A DNA stretch of 64,000 nt, taken from the NCBI RefSeq assembly GCF_002090155.1, contig NZ_BBRM01000002.1, positions 558,001 to 622,000 of the forward strand, in the 5' to 3' direction. The notes under the pieces are model-generated. The model worked only from the letters and a program-made list of their open reading frames with translations. It had not been told where the DNA came from and searched no databases. Both the position numbers and the translations under genes were made by a program. Shown here in pieces: positions 38,384 through 47,414 of this stretch. Every line of letters starts with the position of its first letter. Within the stretch, counting starts at the first letter, position 1. The stretch comes from Demequina sp. NBRC 110056 (GTDB taxonomy: Bacteria > Actinomycetota > Actinomycetes > Actinomycetales > Demequinaceae).

Positions 38384-40142
38384 AGACGGCCTCGAGGACC
38401 CAGCGCCCGCCCGTGAAGGAGGCCAGCAGCGCCGGACCCGGCGAGCCATCGGCCCGCCGCAGCGCGACCTGCAGGCAGGCGCGCCGCGAGGCGTCCTCCG
38501 ACCACCACCGCTCGACCACCGGCCACGGCCCCGCCCACGCCTCGACGGGCTGCGGCAGGCCCCACGCGGGACCGTCGTCGCGCCGCCCCACGCCGCCCGA
38601 GGACGGGTGACGCCTGGCGGCGGCTGCCCGCTCGTCCTGAGGGTCGACCTGCATCCTGACCCAGGTGGGAGGCGCGCTCATGCCGAGGCGCCGGTCGATG
38701 AGCACCGGCGCGCCGCCGGCGTCGAGCACCTCCAGGGGCTCGGGCACGGCCAGCACCGTCGCGGGCGCGGGCTCGGGGATCTGTCCCGGCCACGGATGCT
38801 CGATGCGGCGCGCGGCGGGTGCCTCCTGACCCCACGGCAGCGCAAGCACCCGGTCCCGCGGGGAGCGGCCGCCCTGCTCGCGCACGGCGAGCACGGCATC
38901 GGCCCCCAGCAGGGACTGCACACGCTCGAGGGTGCGCTGGGCCCGCGAGTCCGCGCCGGAAACCCCGCCCCACAGGTACGCCTGCTCCGAGCCGAGCGCC
39001 ACCACATCCTCCGCGGTCAGCTCGAGCGAGGTCAGCGGCGCCCGCTCGGGACCGGCGGCGGTTCCCGACAGCCACCCCTCGAGCTGCCAGCGCACCCGGT
39101 CCGTCATGTGCCGCGCGAAGGCCCCGGCCCTCGACCCGACGTCGGTGCGCCACACCCGCTCGAGCGTGTCGCCGCGCTCGGTGGTCGCGGCGATCCGCAC
39201 CCGTCCACAGCGCACCCCGGCCTCGAGTAGCGCCTCATCCAGCAGACCCGCGACGTGGGCGGCCACGAGAGCGAGCTGCTCGACGCGCTCGGCGGGCTCC
39301 TCGAAGGCGTAGCCCACCGCGATGTCCTCCTCGGAGCGGCGCAGCACCGGCGGCCGCACGTCCTCCCCGCGTCCCACCCGATGCGCCCACATCCCCACCG
39401 GGCCGAAGCGCGCGAGCACGTCCCCGACGGGCAGCGCCGTGTACTCCGCGAGGGTGCGCAACCCGAGCCTGGTGAGCACGCTCACGAGGTCCTCGACCTG
39501 CTCGCGCTGGCGGCGCTCCATGGCGGCCAGCGGCAGCACGTCGACGGGCGCGTCGGCCAGGAAGGCGGCGGACTCGCCGGGAGGGACGAGCGCGGAGCCG
39601 CGCGCCGCCAGCACGGCGGCCAGCAGCCCGTCCGCCATCCCCACCGAGGACTCGCAGCCGGCGAGCTCCGCGACGGCCGTGACGAGCGCCTCCGCGAGCG
39701 CCTCCTCCGACCCGTGGAAGCGCGCGGCGCCGTCCGCGGGGATCATCAGCAGGCCCGGGCGGGACACCTCGACCCCCGACACGACGTCCTCGGCCGCGGC
39801 CGCGACGGCCTCGAAGGCTCGCGCGTCGCGGCCCTCGTCGTGCGCGAGGATCGCGATCTCGGGGCACGCGCGCTGGGCGAGCCGGCGGCGCATGCCGCGC
39901 CGCACCCCGGCCGCCCGTGCCGCGGCCGACACCGCGACCAGGCCGCGCCCGTGCAGGACGGCGGCGGGCGCATCGGCCCTCAGGGAGGCCTCTCCCATCG
40001 CGGCGACCACGGGCCAGTCGGGCACCCACAGGACCGCGCGACGCGTCGTGGCGACAGGTCCGGCAGCGACGGGCCCAGCGACGACGGGGCCAGTGACGAC
40101 AGGGCCAGTGCCGGCCTTGCGGGCGGGGGCGGTCTCGCTCAT
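38376..40142 (-). CDS. imuB: Y-family-like mutasome protein
   Basis: ImuB is an inactive Y-family polymerase relative that bridges DnaE2 to the beta clamp and ImuA'. The 588-aa protein begins with a low-complexity region (GPVVTGPVVAGPVAAGPVAT) encoded by a 15-base tandem repeat. The Y-family core follows (RRAVLWVPDWPVVAAMGEAS), then the little-finger domain and a long C-terminal region. The catalytic carboxylates of true Pol IV are not evident, as in other ImuB proteins. The start overlaps imuA' by 4 bases (ATGA) and the stop overlaps dnaE2 by 8. Confidence 0.93.
   Translation of the reverse strand: MSETAPARKAGTGPVVTGPVVAGPVAAGPVATTRRAVLWVPDWPVVAAMGEASLRADAPAAVLHGRGLVAVSAAARAAGVRRGMRRRLAQRACPEIAILAHDEGRDARAFEAVAAAAEDVVSGVEVSRPGLLMIPADGAARFHGSEEALAEALVTAVAELAGCESSVGMADGLLAAVLAARGSALVPPGESAAFLADAPVDVLPLAAMERRQREQVEDLVSVLTRLGLRTLAEYTALPVGDVLARFGPVGMWAHRVGRGEDVRPPVLRRSEEDIAVGYAFEEPAERVEQLALVAAHVAGLLDEALLEAGVRCGRVRIAATTERGDTLERVWRTDVGSRAGAFARHMTDRVRWQLEGWLSGTAAGPERAPLTSLELTAEDVVALGSEQAYLWGGVSGADSRAQRTLERVQSLLGADAVLAVREQGGRSPRDRVLALPWGQEAPAARRIEHPWPGQIPEPAPATVLAVPEPLEVLDAGGAPVLIDRRLGMSAPPTWVRMQVDPQDERAAAARRHPSSGGVGRRDDGPAWGLPQPVEAWAGPWPVVERWWSEDASRRACLQVALRRADGSPGPALLASFTGGRWVLEAVYD
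40051..40110. repeat. 15-base minisatellite, four units, in imuB
   Basis: Four diverged units of 15 bases start at 40051, 40066, 40081 and 40096. The last two differ by one base (ACGACGGGGCCAGTG and ACGACAGGGCCAGTG). Each adds five residues of the type GPV-V/A-T/A to the ImuB N-terminus. Copy number could vary without breaking the frame. Confidence 0.8.
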
Positions 40143-40843
40143 GCGACCTCCTCGTCCACGTCGATGCGCGCGCCGGGCCGGCTCCAGCGCAGCCCGGGGT
40201 CGGCGTCGAGCAGGACGCGCACTCGCCGAGCCCCGCCCTGGCGCCGGCCGGTCACGGCGACGACGAGCTCGCGCTCGCGCAGCCGCCCGTCCCCCGCGCC
40301 GAGGCCCGTCCAGGCCGCGCGCTCGACGTCGAGCCGCACGTGCGCACCCGTCCAGTCGCCCGCGGCGATGATGACCCCGCCCCTCTCGCGAGCCCGAGAG
40401 CCCAGGCGCCTGCGGTCGGCGTCCGACAGCGCGAGACGCTCCCCCAGCAGCACCACGTCCATGCCGTCCACGCATGCCCCCACGGCAGCGGGCGCCTGCG
40501 CGCCCGGATGCGGGACGAGCGCGAGCCGCGACAGGTCGATGCCGCGCCTGGCCGCCGCCACGACCCCGACCGTGGGCATGCCGAGCGCCGCGACCCAGGA
40601 GCCCTCCGCGGACGCCCGAGCGGCGAGCGCGAGCATGAGCGAGGTCGCCCCCGACACCGCGATCACCTGGCCGCGCCGCAGGCCCTCGGGAAGCAGCCCC
40701 GCGACCTCCTGGGCGAGCGGCAGCGCGGGCCGCTCCCACTCCTCCCGGCCGGCGCCGACGCGCGTGCTCACCCCCGCGAGCGCCGCGCGGGCGCGGCTCA
40801 GCCGCTCCTCGCGCGAGGCGTCAGGGGTCGTCTCGGTGATCAC
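40139..40843 (-). CDS. imuA': mutasome accessory protein ImuA'
   Basis: ImuA' is a RecA-like accessory of the damage-induced mutasome. The 234-aa protein has a RecA-type fold but a degenerate Walker A (VSGATSLMLALA, lacking the lysine), typical of the actinobacterial ImuA' branch. It starts at a GTG with GGGAGAG upstream. A perfect LexA box lies about 80 bases upstream, and imuB and dnaE2 follow in overlapping frames, so the three form one SOS operon. Confidence 0.9.
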   Translation of the reverse strand: MITETTPDASREERLSRARAALAGVSTRVGAGREEWERPALPLAQEVAGLLPEGLRRGQVIAVSGATSLMLALAARASAEGSWVAALGMPTVGVVAAARRGIDLSRLALVPHPGAQAPAAVGACVDGMDVVLLGERLALSDADRRRLGSRARERGGVIIAAGDWTGAHVRLDVERAAWTGLGAGDGRLRERELVVAVTGRRQGGARRVRVLLDADPGLRWSRPGARIDVDEEVA

Positions 40844-40921
40844 AACTCTCCCGCAGCTCTCCAGGTCGGGCCCTCAGGGCCCTCGGTCTTCGCGGGGCGA
40901 ACTCTCCGGCACGCCTCGCGT

Positions 40922-40937
40922 TCGAACATATGTTCGA
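40922..40937. promoter_or_regulatory. LexA/SOS box of the imuA'-imuB-dnaE2 operon
   Basis: TCGAACATATGTTCGA is a perfect match to the actinobacterial SOS consensus TCGAAC-N4-GTTCGA and a perfect 16-base palindrome. The TATGTT inside it could itself be the -10 of the operon, so LexA would block polymerase directly. Confidence 0.88.
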
Positions 40938-40995
40938 TTATGACCCCAGGGTCTAACATCCGGCAAGACGGGCGTGAGATGTCGGCGAGAGCGGC

Positions 40996-41001
40996 TACGA
41001 T
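40996..41001 (+). promoter_or_regulatory. -10 box of the GH13 gene
   Basis: TACGAT lies 15 bases before the CAAGCGCTTG-type operator and about 75 bases before the chosen start. It is judged by eye, and no strong -35 is seen. Confidence 0.4.
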
Positions 41002-41016
41002 GGCTCCCACGACGCT

Positions 41017-41032
41017 ATGCAAGCGCTTGCAT
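41017..41032. promoter_or_regulatory. LacI-family (maltose-regulator-type) operator
   Basis: ATGCAAGCGCTTGCAT is a perfect 16-base palindrome with the central CG step and half-sites of the LacI/CcpA family. MalR-type operators of actinobacterial starch genes look like this. It lies just downstream of the predicted transcription start, so a bound repressor would act as a roadblock. Confidence 0.75.
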
Positions 41033-41076
41033 CCCGTCGCCGGAACCAGCACGGACTCACCGAGGAGACCCTGTCG

Positions 41077-43809
41077 ATGCTCAGCTCGCCCCGCACCCGC
41101 ATCGTCGCCGCCGGCGCCGCGGCGCTCGCCATCGCCGCCATCGCGATCGGCTGGTTCCTCACCACCCGACCCGAGACCCCGCACGCCGTCGCCCCGGCGC
41201 GCAACGCCGGGTCCGAGCAGCTCCTGTACTTCCTGCTGACCGACCGCTTCGCCAACGGCGACCCCGGCAACGACGACGGAGGGCTGGGCCCAGACCCGGC
41301 CATCTCCGGCCTCGACCCCACCGACTCCGGCTACTTCCAGGGCGGGGACCTCGCGGGCGTCGAACAGCGCCTCGACTACCTCGCGGGGCTCGGCGCCACC
41401 GGAATCTGGGTCACTCCCCCGTTCACCAACAAGGCCGTCCAGCCCGAGGACTCCTCCGCCGGCTACCACGGCTACTGGATCACCGACTTCACCGAGGTGG
41501 ACCCGCACCTCGGCGGCACCGCTGCCCTGGAGAGCCTCGTCGCGGCGGCGCACGAGCGCGACATGGCCGTCTACCTGGACATCATCACCAACCACACCGC
41601 GGATGTGATCGGCTACGAGGAGGGCGACCGCGTCCCCTACGTCGCCACCGACGCCGCCCCCTACACGGACGCCGGCGGCGAGCCCTTCGACGACCGCGCC
41701 GCGGCGGCCGCGGGCGACTTCCCCGAGGTGACCACCGCATCGTTCCCCTACAGCCCCGTCCTCGAGGCGGGCGCGGAGGACGCCAAGTCCCCCGCCTGGC
41801 TCAACGACCTCACCCACTACCACCACCGCGGCAACTCCACCTTCACCGGGGAGGACAGCCTGTACGGCGACTTCTACGGGCTCGACGACCTGTGGACCGA
41901 GCACCCCGCCGTCGTCGAGGGCATGACCGACATCTACGCCGACTGGGTGGCGACCGGCATCGACGGCTACCGCATCGACACGGTGCGCCACGTCGACGAC
42001 GGCTTCTGGGAGGCCTTCGTGCCGGCGATCCTCAAGGCTGCGGAGGAGCACGGCAACGACGACTTCGTCATCTTCGGCGAGGTCTACGACGGCTCGCGCT
42101 CCGTCACGTCGCGGTTCACCACGGAGGTGGGCATGCCGGCCGTGCTCGACTTCCCGTTCCAGGGCGCCGCGCGCGCGTTCGCCTCCGACGGCGGTTCGGC
42201 CACGGACCTGGCCGCCTTCTTCGACGCCGACGACTGGTACACCGATGCGGACTCCTCCGCCGCGGACCTGCCGACCTTCCTGGGCAACCACGACATGGGC
42301 AGGTTCGGCTCGATGCTGCTCGAGGACGACCCGTCAGCGACGGCCGAGGAGCTGCTCGCGCGCGACCGGCTCGCGCACGCGCTCCTGCTCACGAGCCGAG
42401 GCACCCCCGTCATCTACTACGGCGACGAGCAGGGCCTCACCGGCGACGGCGGCGACAAGGCCGCGCGCCAGCCGCTGTTCGGCACGTCGATCCCGGAGTA
42501 CACCGACGACGCGCTGATCGGCTCGAGCGCCTCGCTCGCCGACGAGGCCTATGGCCAGGACCACCCGCTGTACACCTGGATCGCCGAGCTGTCGCGCGTC
42601 GCCCACGACTCGGCGGCGCTCACCACGGGCGCGCACCAGACGCGACTCGCCGAGGACGGTGCTGGCGTCTACGCCTTCACCCGCATGGACCGCGACGAAC
42701 GGGTCGAGACCCTCGTCGCCCTCAACTCCGCCGCCGAGCCCCGCACCGTCGACGTGCCCACCTGGTCCCGGGGCACGTTCTCGCTGCTCGCCGGCGACGG
42801 CGACGCGACCCTTCAGACGGACGATGCGGGGGTCGTCACCCTCACCGTCCCGGCCTACGGCGCGGTCGTCTACGGCGCCGATGCGCCCATCACCGAGCGC
42901 TCGGACGCCTCGGTCTCGCTCGCGGCGGGCTGGGACGCAGCCGGGCCCGACGACGAGGTCGACCTGGGCCGCCTGCCCGTACGAGCCGAGGTCACCGGCG
43001 ACGGCTACGCCGAGGTGTCGTTCTGGGCGCGCACCGTGGGCGGCGACTGGGAGCACCTCGGCACCGACGACGCGGCCCCCTTCCAGGTCTACGACGTCGT
43101 CACCGACCTCGCCCCCGGGGCGGCGGTCGAGTACCAGGCCGTGGTGTCGGACGGCCGCGACACCCTCGCGACGAGCGACGCCGTGACCGCGCAGGTCCCT
43201 GAGCCGACCGTCACGATCGCGTCGCCGGCCCCAGGCGACACGCTCGGGGTCGAACCGCTGATCGTCGCCGCGGTGTCCCCCGTGCGCGTGGATGCGGCGA
43301 CCACCACCGTGACGATCGAGCGACGCCTTCCCGGCGGCGACTGGGAGACGGTCGTCGTCGACACGTCCTCCTCCGCCTACGCCGGCGTCGACGACCTCGG
43401 CGCCGTCACCGCGGGTTCCGAGGTCCAGTACCGCGCCACGCTCACCCAGGGCGACGCGACGGTGGTGTCGTCGGTGGTGGCGGCGAAGGCGGGAGGCGCG
43501 CGTGGCGCCGGGACGCCATCCGTTCCCGGCAGCTTCAACGACGTCGTGGGCTGCGCCGAGGTCTGGCAGCCCGACTGCGAGGCGGTCGTCATGACATTCG
43601 ACGAGGCCGCCGGCGCGTGGACGCTGACCGTCGACCTCCCCGCCGGGGAGCACGAGTACAAGATCGCGATCGACGGCTCGTGGGACGAGAACTACGGCGA
43701 GGGCGGGGCGGCGGACGGCCGCAACATCGTCCTCGCCCTCGGCGCCGATGCGTCCGTCACCTTCACGTACGACCCCGTCACGCACGTCGTGTCCACCGAG
43801 GCCGGCTGA
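41077..43809 (+). CDS. large exported GH13 alpha-glucan hydrolase
   Basis: The 910-aa protein starts with a signal peptide or anchor (residues 8-28). A GH13 catalytic domain spans about 45-560: DRFANGD and TNHTADVIG, nucleophile Asp301 in GIDGYRIDTVRH, acid/base Glu335 in FGEVYD, and His405/Asp406 in LGNHD. Two beta-sandwich modules follow (about 600-810). The C-terminal module (about 815-905, SFNDVVGCAEVWQPDCEAVV to EHEYKIAIDGSWDENYG) resembles the X25/pullulanase-associated module. Alpha-amylase or amylopullulanase are the likely activities. Met at 41077 has GAGGAG upstream. An ATG at 41017 inside the operator is a less likely start. Confidence 0.88.
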   Translation: MLSSPRTRIVAAGAAALAIAAIAIGWFLTTRPETPHAVAPARNAGSEQLLYFLLTDRFANGDPGNDDGGLGPDPAISGLDPTDSGYFQGGDLAGVEQRLDYLAGLGATGIWVTPPFTNKAVQPEDSSAGYHGYWITDFTEVDPHLGGTAALESLVAAAHERDMAVYLDIITNHTADVIGYEEGDRVPYVATDAAPYTDAGGEPFDDRAAAAAGDFPEVTTASFPYSPVLEAGAEDAKSPAWLNDLTHYHHRGNSTFTGEDSLYGDFYGLDDLWTEHPAVVEGMTDIYADWVATGIDGYRIDTVRHVDDGFWEAFVPAILKAAEEHGNDDFVIFGEVYDGSRSVTSRFTTEVGMPAVLDFPFQGAARAFASDGGSATDLAAFFDADDWYTDADSSAADLPTFLGNHDMGRFGSMLLEDDPSATAEELLARDRLAHALLLTSRGTPVIYYGDEQGLTGDGGDKAARQPLFGTSIPEYTDDALIGSSASLADEAYGQDHPLYTWIAELSRVAHDSAALTTGAHQTRLAEDGAGVYAFTRMDRDERVETLVALNSAAEPRTVDVPTWSRGTFSLLAGDGDATLQTDDAGVVTLTVPAYGAVVYGADAPITERSDASVSLAAGWDAAGPDDEVDLGRLPVRAEVTGDGYAEVSFWARTVGGDWEHLGTDDAAPFQVYDVVTDLAPGAAVEYQAVVSDGRDTLATSDAVTAQVPEPTVTIASPAPGDTLGVEPLIVAAVSPVRVDAATTTVTIERRLPGGDWETVVVDTSSSAYAGVDDLGAVTAGSEVQYRATLTQGDATVVSSVVAAKAGGARGAGTPSVPGSFNDVVGCAEVWQPDCEAVVMTFDEAAGAWTLTVDLPAGEHEYKIAIDGSWDENYGEGGAADGRNIVLALGADASVTFTYDPVTHVVSTEAG

Positions 43810-43819
43810 GCACCGACTG

Positions 43820-44617
43820 TCACTCGCGCGAGCGCAGCTCCCACATCGCGACCGCCGAGGCGGCGGCCACGTTGAGCGAGTCGACCCCACCGGCCATCGG
43901 GATCACGACGGCCTGGTCGACGTGCTCGAGGGCCTGACGGGTGAGGCCGTCGCCCTCGGCTCCCATGACAAGGGCGACCCGCTCGCCCGCTGACGCGGCG
44001 AAGGCGTCCAACGCGACCGCATCGGCCCTCAGCGCCAGCCCACCGACCGCGAAGCCGAGCGCGCGCAGCTCGTCCAGCGCCCCCGGCCAGGTCTCGGCAC
44101 GGGTCCACGGCACCTGGAACACCGTGCCCATCGACACCTTGACGCTGCGGCGGTAGAGCGGGTCGGCACACGTGGGCGCGACGACGATCGCATCCGCGCC
44201 GAGCCCGGCCGCCGAGCGGAAGATGGCGCCAACGTTGGTGTGGTCGACGATGCCCTCGAGCACCACGACGCGACGCGCGTCCCTCACGAGGTCGCTCAGC
44301 GACGGCAGCGCGGGCCGCTCCATCGCCGCGAGCGCACCCCGGTGCACCTGGTAGCCGGTGACGGACTCGAGCAGCTCCTCGGGCGCGAGATACACCGGGA
44401 CGTCATGCGGGACGGCGATCGAGTCGACCCACCGCTCGCTGAGCAGCACGGACCGCGGCTCGTGGCCGGCAGCGAGCGCACGGTCGATGACCTTGGCGCC
44501 CTCGGCCATGTACAGGCCGCGCTCGGGCTCGATGCGGCGGCGCAGCGCGACGTCGGTGAGTCCGCGGTAGTCCTCGAGCCTCGGGTCGGAGGCGTCGGCG
44601 ACGGGGATCAGCGGCAT
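43820..44617 (-). CDS. SpoU/TrmH family RNA 2'-O-methyltransferase
   Basis: The 265-aa protein has an N-terminal substrate-binding region (DYRGLTDVALRRRIEPERGL) and the knotted SPOUT domain. The three family motifs are VDHTNVGAIFRSAAGLGA, VALVMGAEGDGLT and IPMAGGVDSLNVAAASAVA. It methylates a ribose in rRNA or tRNA, and the target cannot be predicted. It ends 10 bases from the convergent GH13 gene. Confidence 0.92.
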   Translation of the reverse strand: MPLIPVADASDPRLEDYRGLTDVALRRRIEPERGLYMAEGAKVIDRALAAGHEPRSVLLSERWVDSIAVPHDVPVYLAPEELLESVTGYQVHRGALAAMERPALPSLSDLVRDARRVVVLEGIVDHTNVGAIFRSAAGLGADAIVVAPTCADPLYRRSVKVSMGTVFQVPWTRAETWPGALDELRALGFAVGGLALRADAVALDAFAASAGERVALVMGAEGDGLTRQALEHVDQAVVIPMAGGVDSLNVAAASAVAMWELRSRE

Positions 44618-44704
44618 GGGGACATCCTCGCAGGCGTGGAGCGACAGCCAGGCACCATCAGGACGTCAAGGTGGACAGGTGCGCGCACCGGGCCGGGCAG
44701 CACG

Positions 44705-44734
44705 ACGGCCCCGCCGCGGAGGCGACGGGGCCGT
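44705..44734 (-). terminator. hairpin after the SPFH gene
   Basis: ACGGCCCCG (44705-44713) pairs perfectly with 44726-44734, with further pairs inside, 16 bases past the stop of the SPFH gene. No T-run follows. Confidence 0.55.
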
Positions 44735-44749
44735 GTGGTCGAGCGACGG

Positions 44750-45826
44750 CTACTGCTGTCCGCGCTCCTTGTTCGGGTCGAACGGGCGACCGGAGCGGGT
44801 GCCGGCATCGGTGGCGTCGGACGTGGCGTCCTCGACCTCCTGCTTCGCCTGACGCAGCGCCTCGGCGGGATCCGTGAGCGCGGAGGTGATCCGCGACTTG
44901 CGGTCGGTGCCGCGCTCGGGGTCGCGCTCGAGGGGCTCGGGGCCCTCCTCCATGCCGAAGGCCGCGGAGATCGACTTGAGCGCGCCCGTGAACTCGGTGG
45001 GGACGAACCACACCTTGTTGGACTCGTTCTTGGCGATCTCGGGCAGCATCTGCAGGTACTGGTACGCGAGCAGCTTCGAGTCCGCGTCGCCCTCATGGAT
45101 CGCGTCGAACACCTGAAGGATCGCGCGCGCCTCTCCCTCGGCGGTGAGGATCGCGGCCTGCGCGTCACCCTCGGCCTTGAGGATCGCCGACTGCTTCTGG
45201 CCCTCGGCCTCGAGGATCTGCGACTGCTTCACACCCTCGGCGGTGAGGATCGCGGCGCGACGGTCACGCTCGGCGCGCATCTGCTTCTCCATCGAGTCCT
45301 TGACGGACAGGGGCGGGTCGATCGCCTTGAGCTCGACGCGGCCCACGCGGATGCCCCACTTGCCCGTCGCCTCGTCGAGGACGGTGCGCAGCTGGCCGTT
45401 GATCTGGTCGCGGCTCGTGAGCGTCTGCTCGAGGTCCATGGTGCCGATGACGTTACGGATGGTGGTGACGGTCAGCTGCTGCATGCCGACGATGTAGTTG
45501 GCGATCTCGTAGACCGCGGCCCGCGCGTCGGTCACCTGGAAGTAGATGACGGTGTCGATCTCGACCACGAGGTTGTCGGAGGTGATGACCGACTGCGGCG
45601 GGAAGGACACGACCTGCTCGCGCATGTCGACCTTCTGGCGGACCTTGTCGATGAACGGCACGAGCAGGTGCATGCCGGCCTGCATGGTGCGGGAGTAGCG
45701 TCCCAGGCGCTCGACCACCCGCGTCTCGGCCTGCGGCACGATCTGGATGGCTCGGGCGATCGCCGTGATGACGAAGATCGCGAGGACGATCGCCGCGACG
45801 GCGATGGCAATCTGGACGGGATCCAT
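44750..45826 (-). CDS. SPFH/band 7 membrane protein (QmcA-like)
   Basis: The 358-aa protein has one N-terminal membrane helix (about 5-25) and the SPFH domain (QIVPQAETRVVERLGRYSRT to about 190). A long helical region with AEG repeats (ILTAEGVKQSQILEAEGQKQ) follows and then an acidic disordered tail. Such proteins form membrane microdomain scaffolds. The second ATG at 45826 is chosen because AAGGAGG then lies 7 bases upstream; it lies only 1 base before the first. It follows nfeD, its usual partner. Confidence 0.92.
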   Translation of the reverse strand: MDPVQIAIAVAAIVLAIFVITAIARAIQIVPQAETRVVERLGRYSRTMQAGMHLLVPFIDKVRQKVDMREQVVSFPPQSVITSDNLVVEIDTVIYFQVTDARAAVYEIANYIVGMQQLTVTTIRNVIGTMDLEQTLTSRDQINGQLRTVLDEATGKWGIRVGRVELKAIDPPLSVKDSMEKQMRAERDRRAAILTAEGVKQSQILEAEGQKQSAILKAEGDAQAAILTAEGEARAILQVFDAIHEGDADSKLLAYQYLQMLPEIAKNESNKVWFVPTEFTGALKSISAAFGMEEGPEPLERDPERGTDRKSRITSALTDPAEALRQAKQEVEDATSDATDAGTRSGRPFDPNKERGQQ

Positions 45827-45828
45827 GA

Positions 45829-46266
45829 TCATGCCTCCTTCTCGGGCGCGACGATGGCGGTCGCGCCACGGATCTCGAGCACCGTGACCTCGGTGCCCTC
45901 CTCGATGACGGGGGCGTCGTCAGGCGTCCTCGCCGACCACACCTCGCCATTCAGCTTCACTCGGCCGGCGGTCTCCGACACGAGGTCGAGCGTGCGGGCG
46001 ATGCCGCCCACGAGCGCCGCGGTGTTGGTCTCGATGAGCTCACCCTTGGCGCGAATCGACTTCAGGAGCCAGGGCCTCAGCGTGAACAGCAGCAGCGCAG
46101 CGACCGCGCAGGCGATGATCACGCATACCCACCACGGCAGTCCCAGCAGCGCCGCCGCGCCGCCTGCGAGGGCGCCTCCGGCGAGCATCGCGAACGTCAG
46201 GTCGAGGGTGAAGACCTCGACGATGCCGAGCGCCATCGCGCCCACGAACCACCACAGCGAATCCAT
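45829..46266 (-). CDS. nfeD: NfeD family membrane protein
   Basis: The 145-aa protein has three or four membrane helices followed by a C-terminal OB fold (about 85-145, AALVGGIARTLDLVSETAGR and VTVLEIRGATAIV). It lacks the protease domain of long NfeD proteins. Short NfeD proteins pair with SPFH proteins, and the SPFH gene follows directly here. CAGGAGG lies 6 bases before the ATG. Confidence 0.92.
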   Translation of the reverse strand: MDSLWWFVGAMALGIVEVFTLDLTFAMLAGGALAGGAAALLGLPWWVCVIIACAVAALLLFTLRPWLLKSIRAKGELIETNTAALVGGIARTLDLVSETAGRVKLNGEVWSARTPDDAPVIEEGTEVTVLEIRGATAIVAPEKEA

Positions 46267-46285
46267 GATCCACCTCCTGTCAGGG

Positions 46286-46291
46286 AACCTA
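46286..46291 (-). promoter_or_regulatory. putative -10 box of nfeD-SPFH
   Basis: TAGGTT lies about 20 bases before the nfeD ATG, leaving room for the ribosome binding site seen there. Confidence 0.4.
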
Positions 46292-46380
46292 ACAGGCGGG
46301 GCAACCGGACGACATCGTCCGCGCGGATGAACTCCGCGGGTGGAGTCCTCACCAGGGACGATGCGCCCGCGGGTACCCTC

Positions 46381-47304
46381 CTACGCCGGCTCGTCGTGGC
46401 CGAGCCGAGCGGGCTCGGGCGAGGCGTCAGCAGCGAGCCGGGTCGCGGCACGGTGCGCCCGCCAGGACCACGCGATCGCCGCGATCCAGACCGCCACGAT
46501 GCCAACGTAGATGGCGGTCTGCGCCACGCCGGTGACGGGGATGTACTCGGCCCTGATGAGCGTGCGCACGTTGGTGAGGATGATCAGGCCTCCCACTGCG
46601 GCGCCGAGGAGGCGCGGCGGGATGATCCGGACGAGCCATGCGGCGATGGGCGCGGCGACGAGGCCGCCCGCGAGCAGCGCGAGCACCCAGCCAGCGTCGA
46701 TGCCCGCCGTGCCGATGCCAAGGAGGAAGCCCAGCGAGGCGGCGAGCGCCACCAGGAACTCCGAGGTGTCGATCGAGCCGATCACCTTGCGTGGCTCCAT
46801 CCGACCAGAGGCGAGCAGCGCGGGAGTGCCCACGGGCCCCCAGCCACCGCCACCAGTCGCGTCGACGAAGCCGGCGACGAGCCCGAGGGGCGCCAGGAAA
46901 CGCTTGCCCAACGGCTTGCGGTCCGGGGCGTGGCGCACTCCCCAGACCGTGAAGCGCAGCAGCACGTAGACGCCGAGCGACAGCAGCACGATCGCCATCA
47001 CGGGCGCCGCGAGCTCGGTCGACAGGTTCGACAGCACGGTCGCGCCCAGGAACGCGCCCGCCGCGCCGGGGATGCCGACGCGGCGCACGACCCGCCAGTC
47101 GACGTTGCCGAGGCGCCAGTGCGCCGCGCCGCTCGCGAGGGTCGTGCCGACCTCCGCGAGGTGCACCGTCGCCGAGGCCGCCGCCGGGGCGATGCCTGCC
47201 GCGAGCAGCAGCGTGGTCGAGGTCACGCCGTAGGCCATGCCGAGGGAGCCGTCGACCAGCTGGGCACCGAAGCCGATGAGGGCGAGGACGATGAGGGAGC
47301 GCAC
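46381..47304 (-). CDS. TauE/SafE family sulfite or sulfonate exporter
   Basis: The 307-aa protein has about eight membrane segments and family features GFGAQLVDGSLGMAYGVTST, GAFLGATVL and VAGFVDATGGGGWGPVGTPALL. TauE/SafE proteins move sulfite, sulfoacetate and related organosulfur anions. It starts at a GTG with GGAGG upstream. An Rrf2 regulator gene lies just upstream, and a palindrome sits inside this gene's promoter spacer, so control by that regulator, perhaps in response to sulfur status, is likely. Confidence 0.88.
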   Translation of the reverse strand: MRSLIVLALIGFGAQLVDGSLGMAYGVTSTTLLLAAGIAPAAASATVHLAEVGTTLASGAAHWRLGNVDWRVVRRVGIPGAAGAFLGATVLSNLSTELAAPVMAIVLLSLGVYVLLRFTVWGVRHAPDRKPLGKRFLAPLGLVAGFVDATGGGGWGPVGTPALLASGRMEPRKVIGSIDTSEFLVALAASLGFLLGIGTAGIDAGWVLALLAGGLVAAPIAAWLVRIIPPRLLGAAVGGLIILTNVRTLIRAEYIPVTGVAQTAIYVGIVAVWIAAIAWSWRAHRAATRLAADASPEPARLGHDEPA

Positions 47305-47366
47305 GGCGACCTCCTGGAGGGTGCGGCGCGTCGGCGCCGGCGGCGATCCTCATCGCCGCACGACGC

Positions 47367-47395
47367 ACATTACCCACTACTTCAGTAGGAATCAA
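47367..47395 (-). promoter_or_regulatory. promoter of the TauE gene with embedded operator
   Basis: TTGATT (47390-47395) and TAATGT (47367-47372) are separated by exactly 17 bases. The spacer contains CTACTGAAGTAG (47377-47388), a perfect palindrome. A repressor bound there would cover both promoter boxes. Confidence 0.65.
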
Positions 47396-47414
47396 TCCCT
47401 ATCGAGAAAGTAGG

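Noticed and set aside
36293..38416. A 707-codon plus-strand frame opposite dnaE2
   Set aside because: Shadow of dnaE2 with repeated Val/Asp/His/Arg runs and no protein family features.
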